This document shows, piece after piece, positions 6,249 to 7,820 of a DNA stretch of 7,820 bases. Each line of letters starts with the position of its first letter. The first letter of the stretch is position 1. The DNA comes from Candidatus Omnitrophota bacterium (lineage in GTDB: Bacteria; Omnitrophota; Gorgyraeia; B26-G9): positions 1-7,820 of the forward strand of contig JAKLQT010000055.1 in NCBI GenBank assembly GCA_022013205.1. The letters are read 5' to 3'. The notes under the pieces were generated by a model that saw only the letters and a list, made by a program, of their open reading frames with translations, was not told the DNA's origin and did not search any database. Both the position numbers and the translations under genes were made by a program.

Positions 6249-6280
6249 TTACCGCAGATAACACAGATAGTCACAGATAT
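6249..6280 (+). repeat. 10-bp periodic CACAGAT repeat
   Basis: CGCAGATA, CACAGATA and CACAGATA follow one another at 10-bp spacing after TTAC. It is a diverged relative of the CACAGAG blocks that lie on either side of it, and forms the middle block of three in this gap. Confidence 0.6.
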
Positions 6281-6385
6281 GATCTAGCTTCAAGCCGTAA
6301 GGTTATTGGAGTGAGGCGGTAAGGGATTTAAACCCGTGGGGTGCATTTTGGGGGAATAGTGACAGATATAAGAAAATAAAGCATA

Positions 6386-6520
6386 ATTAACTATATGCTG
6401 TTTCGACAAGGTCGAAAGCTCATTTTACCAATTCATTGCCAATCAGAAAAACAAGTTTTTCTGTTGCCCTGAATTTTAAAATGAGATGGCAGATAATGCC
6501 ATTTACAGAATATAGTTAAT
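6386..6520. repeat. 135-nt multi-branched inverted-repeat element (MITE-like or structured RNA)
   Basis: The ends pair over 11 bp, ATTAACTATAT (6386-6396) with ATATAGTTAAT (6510-6520), and after one mismatch over 4 more, CTGT with ACAG. Inside lie a left hairpin TTTCGAC(AAG)GTCGAAA at 6401-6417, a 9-bp stem CTCATTTTA (6419-6427) with TAAAATGAG (6477-6485), a right hairpin ATGGCA(GATAA)TGCCAT at 6486-6502, a further AATTCA/TGAATT stem (6430-6435 with 6470-6475), and a central hairpin CAGAAAAAC(AA)GTTTTTCTG at 6444-6463. Nearly every base can be paired. It could be a non-autonomous mobile element, a cruciform-forming site or a structured RNA; I do not recognise a named family. Either strand can form the fold. 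Confidence 0.7.
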
Positions 6521-6558
6521 AAAAGGACTGATAATTATTTAGTTGTGTTTAGATGTTT

Positions 6559-6590
6559 TCTCTGTGGAACTCTGTGCTCTCTGTGGTTAA
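6559..6590 (-). repeat. Inverted copy of the CACAGAG-type repeat
   Basis: CTCTGTG recurs at 6560, 6570 and 6579, ending in GTGGTTAA. Read on the - strand it begins TTAACCACAGAG, the same start as the block at 6110. The two blocks therefore face each other across the repeat-rich gap and could pair in a transcript. This block ends 38 bases before the pilC start codon. Confidence 0.65.
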
Positions 6591-6628
6591 ATATTTGACA
6601 GAACCAAATTATTCGCAAGGAGGTAATA

Positions 6629-7820
6629 ATGCCGATTTTTAAATATGTGGCAAAAGACGATGAGGGCAATACTGTAAATGATTTCATGGAAGCTAAGGAT
6701 GAAATGGTTGCTCTGGATATGCTTCGGGTAAAAAACCTGATCATAATCTCAATCATAGAGCAAAAGCAGGGAAAAGTTTTAGCGCGGTATTCCGGTAAAA
6801 AAATCAAGCCTGAAGAACTTGTAATTTTTTCCCGTCAATTGGCGACTATGGTAAATGCCGGTATCCCGCTTGTGCAGAGCCTTGATATTTTAAGTGAGCA
6901 GATGGAAAGTATTATTTTCCGTCAGGTTGTGACTACGGTTAGAAGCGATGTTGAAGCCGGAGCAAGTTTGTCGGCTGCTTTAGAGAAGCATCCTAAAATA
7001 TTTACGCTGCTTTATGCAAATATGGTAAAAGCGGGTGAGACCAGCGGTATGCTTGATGAGATTCTTGACCGTCTTGCCGGTTATCTTGAAAAGAACGGCA
7101 GTTTACAGCGTAAGGTTAAATCAGCTATGGTTTATCCGGCTGTTGTTTCTCTGATGGCGGTGGGTATTACATTAGTTCTTCTTTTGAAAGTTATTCCAAC
7201 ATTCAAAGAAATTTTTTCCACCTTAGGCGGGACGCTGCCGTTGCCTACGCAGATACTCATAGGATTATCAGATACCTTAAGTAAGTATTTTTTAATCGCG
7301 GTGATAGTGTTGGGATTGATTGCCGTTGGCCTTGGAAAGTTAATTCAGACGACTAAAGGCAGGGCAAAATTTGATCAGCTGAAACTTAATTTACCTGTTT
7401 TCGGCCCATTGCTGAGAAAGGTTGCGGTAGCGCGGTTTTCCCGGACGTTATCTACACTCATCAGAAGCGGTGTGCCTATTTTAGGTGCTTTGGAAATCGT
7501 AGGCAAGACCTCAGGCAATGTTGTTATTGAGGATGCTGTAGAAAAGGCGCGTATAGGGATTCGTGAAGGGGAGAGTATTTCGACTCCTCTTGCTAAGAGT
7601 AAAGCTTTTCCGCCTATGGTAACAAGAATGATTTCAGTGGGAGAGGAATCCGGTGAGCTGGAGAAGATGCTGACAAAGATAGCGGATTTTTATGAGGATC
7701 AGGTAGATGCCGCGGTAAGCGGGCTGACCAGCTTAATTGAGCCGTTGATAATTGCTTTTTTGGGTATTGTTGTCGGGTCAATTGTAATTGCTATGTTTCT
7801 GCCGATATTCAAGATTACAG
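6629..7820 (+). CDS. pilC: Type IV pilus platform protein PilC (GspF family), 3' end cut by window
   Basis: Some 397 codons are present and the frame is open to the window edge. PilC proteins are about 400-410 residues, so only a few are missing. The protein has the family's duplicated T2SSF domain: the first repeat begins near F67 (FSRQLATMVNAGIPLVQSLDIL) and carries KAGETSG at 134-140; the second begins near F270 (FSRTLSTLIRSGVPILGALEIV) and carries SVGEESGE at 336-343. Membrane segments lie at about 169-192, 219-242 and 370-395. PilC sits in the inner membrane, contacts the assembly and retraction ATPases, and drives pilin extraction. GspF of type II secretion is the close alternative; the pilin neighbours favour a pilus or a shared pseudopilus system. 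AAGGAGG at 6617-6623 lies five bases before ATG, the strongest ribosome site in the window after that of the first gene. The long repeat-rich gap upstream suggests separate transcription. Confidence 0.92.
   Translation, partial: MPIFKYVAKDDEGNTVNDFMEAKDEMVALDMLRVKNLIIISIIEQKQGKVLARYSGKKIKPEELVIFSRQLATMVNAGIPLVQSLDILSEQMESIIFRQVVTTVRSDVEAGASLSAALEKHPKIFTLLYANMVKAGETSGMLDEILDRLAGYLEKNGSLQRKVKSAMVYPAVVSLMAVGITLVLLLKVIPTFKEIFSTLGGTLPLPTQILIGLSDTLSKYFLIAVIVLGLIAVGLGKLIQTTKGRAKFDQLKLNLPVFGPLLRKVAVARFSRTLSTLIRSGVPILGALEIVGKTSGNVVIEDAVEKARIGIREGESISTPLAKSKAFPPMVTRMISVGEESGELEKMLTKIADFYEDQVDAAVSGLTSLIEPLIIAFLGIVVGSIVIAMFLPIFKIT

Larger units (their letters stand above)
6058..6628. other. Repeat-rich intergenic region without a convincing gene
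   Basis: These 571 bases separate the kinase from pilC. They contain the second tandem copy above, three blocks of CACAGAG-type repeats (6110-6161, 6249-6280, 6559-6590), a 23-nt hairpin insertion and the branched element at 6386-6520. AAATAAAGCAT occurs twice (6082-6092, 6374-6384). ATAGTCACAGATAT at 6267-6280 recurs with one change at 6356-6369. The stretch 6162-6248 is AT-rich with no recognisable feature. The stretch 6285-6355 is G-rich and also unrecognised. No good promoter for pilC was found here. Confidence 0.7.

Noticed and set aside
6249..6280. CRISPR-like array from the short periodic repeats
   Set aside because: Units are 10 bp with no unique spacers, and no cas genes are present.
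6487..6500. TGGCA...TGCC as a sigma-54 promoter
   Set aside because: GG and GC are 8 bases apart instead of 10, and the bases are explained by the right hairpin of the branched element.
6595..6600. TTGACA as a -35 box for pilC
   Set aside because: A -10 box at 17-bp spacing would fall on the pilC Shine-Dalgarno, and no TATAAT-like sequence is there.
6535..6807. 90-residue - strand reading frame
   Set aside because: It is antisense to pilC and translates the CACAGAG repeat at its C-terminal end; it is a shadow of pilC.

Overview
This window carries part of a type IV pilus (T4P) locus from a bacterium with two membranes and moderate to low GC. The genes are all on the + strand. The mix of T4P minor pilins, a GEMM-type riboswitch, a PilS-like kinase and many small GC-rich palindromic repeats would suit an uncultured lineage such as Candidatus Omnitrophota, or a relative of the deltaproteobacteria or Elusimicrobiota. 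That placement is a guess from overall style, not from a marker gene.

Layout. Bases 1-118 are the 3' part of a GEMM-I (cyclic di-GMP or cGAMP) riboswitch, with its 5' strand lost before the window. It is followed by a terminator (141-177) and a strong ribosome binding site. A compact cluster of three minor-pilin genes comes next: a PilV/GspI-like prepilin (198-653), a PilW/GspJ-like prepilin (683-1372) and a 905-residue PilX/GspK-like protein (1390-4107). Together they look like a pilus tip or priming complex under second-messenger control. A 172-residue membrane-anchored acidic protein of unknown function follows (4195-4713). A near-consensus sigma-70 promoter (4741-4769) then sits immediately before a six-TM sensor histidine kinase of the PilS/AtoS/NtrB type (4777-6057), probably made from a leaderless mRNA.

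Bases 6058-6628 hold no convincing gene. They are a nest of repeats: a 14-bp tandem repeat over the kinase stop codon, three blocks of about 10-bp periodic CACAGAG/CACAGAT repeats (two forming an inverted pair, one interrupted by a hairpin), and an elaborate 135-nt multi-branched inverted-repeat element. The window ends inside pilC (6629 onward), the inner-membrane platform protein of the pilus, which lacks only its last few residues.

How it fits together. PilC is the assembly platform, the three minor pilins probably prime or cap the fibre, the riboswitch ties minor-pilin expression to a cyclic dinucleotide, and the kinase (its response regulator is not in the window) adds a second input. 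The most notable non-genic signals are: a roughly 47-nt double-hairpin insertion inside the riboswitch; an imperfect 22-nt duplication giving two competing partners for one terminator arm; the -35/-10 promoter that explains the kinase start; an in-frame palindrome inside the kinase gene; and the branched element at 6386-6520.
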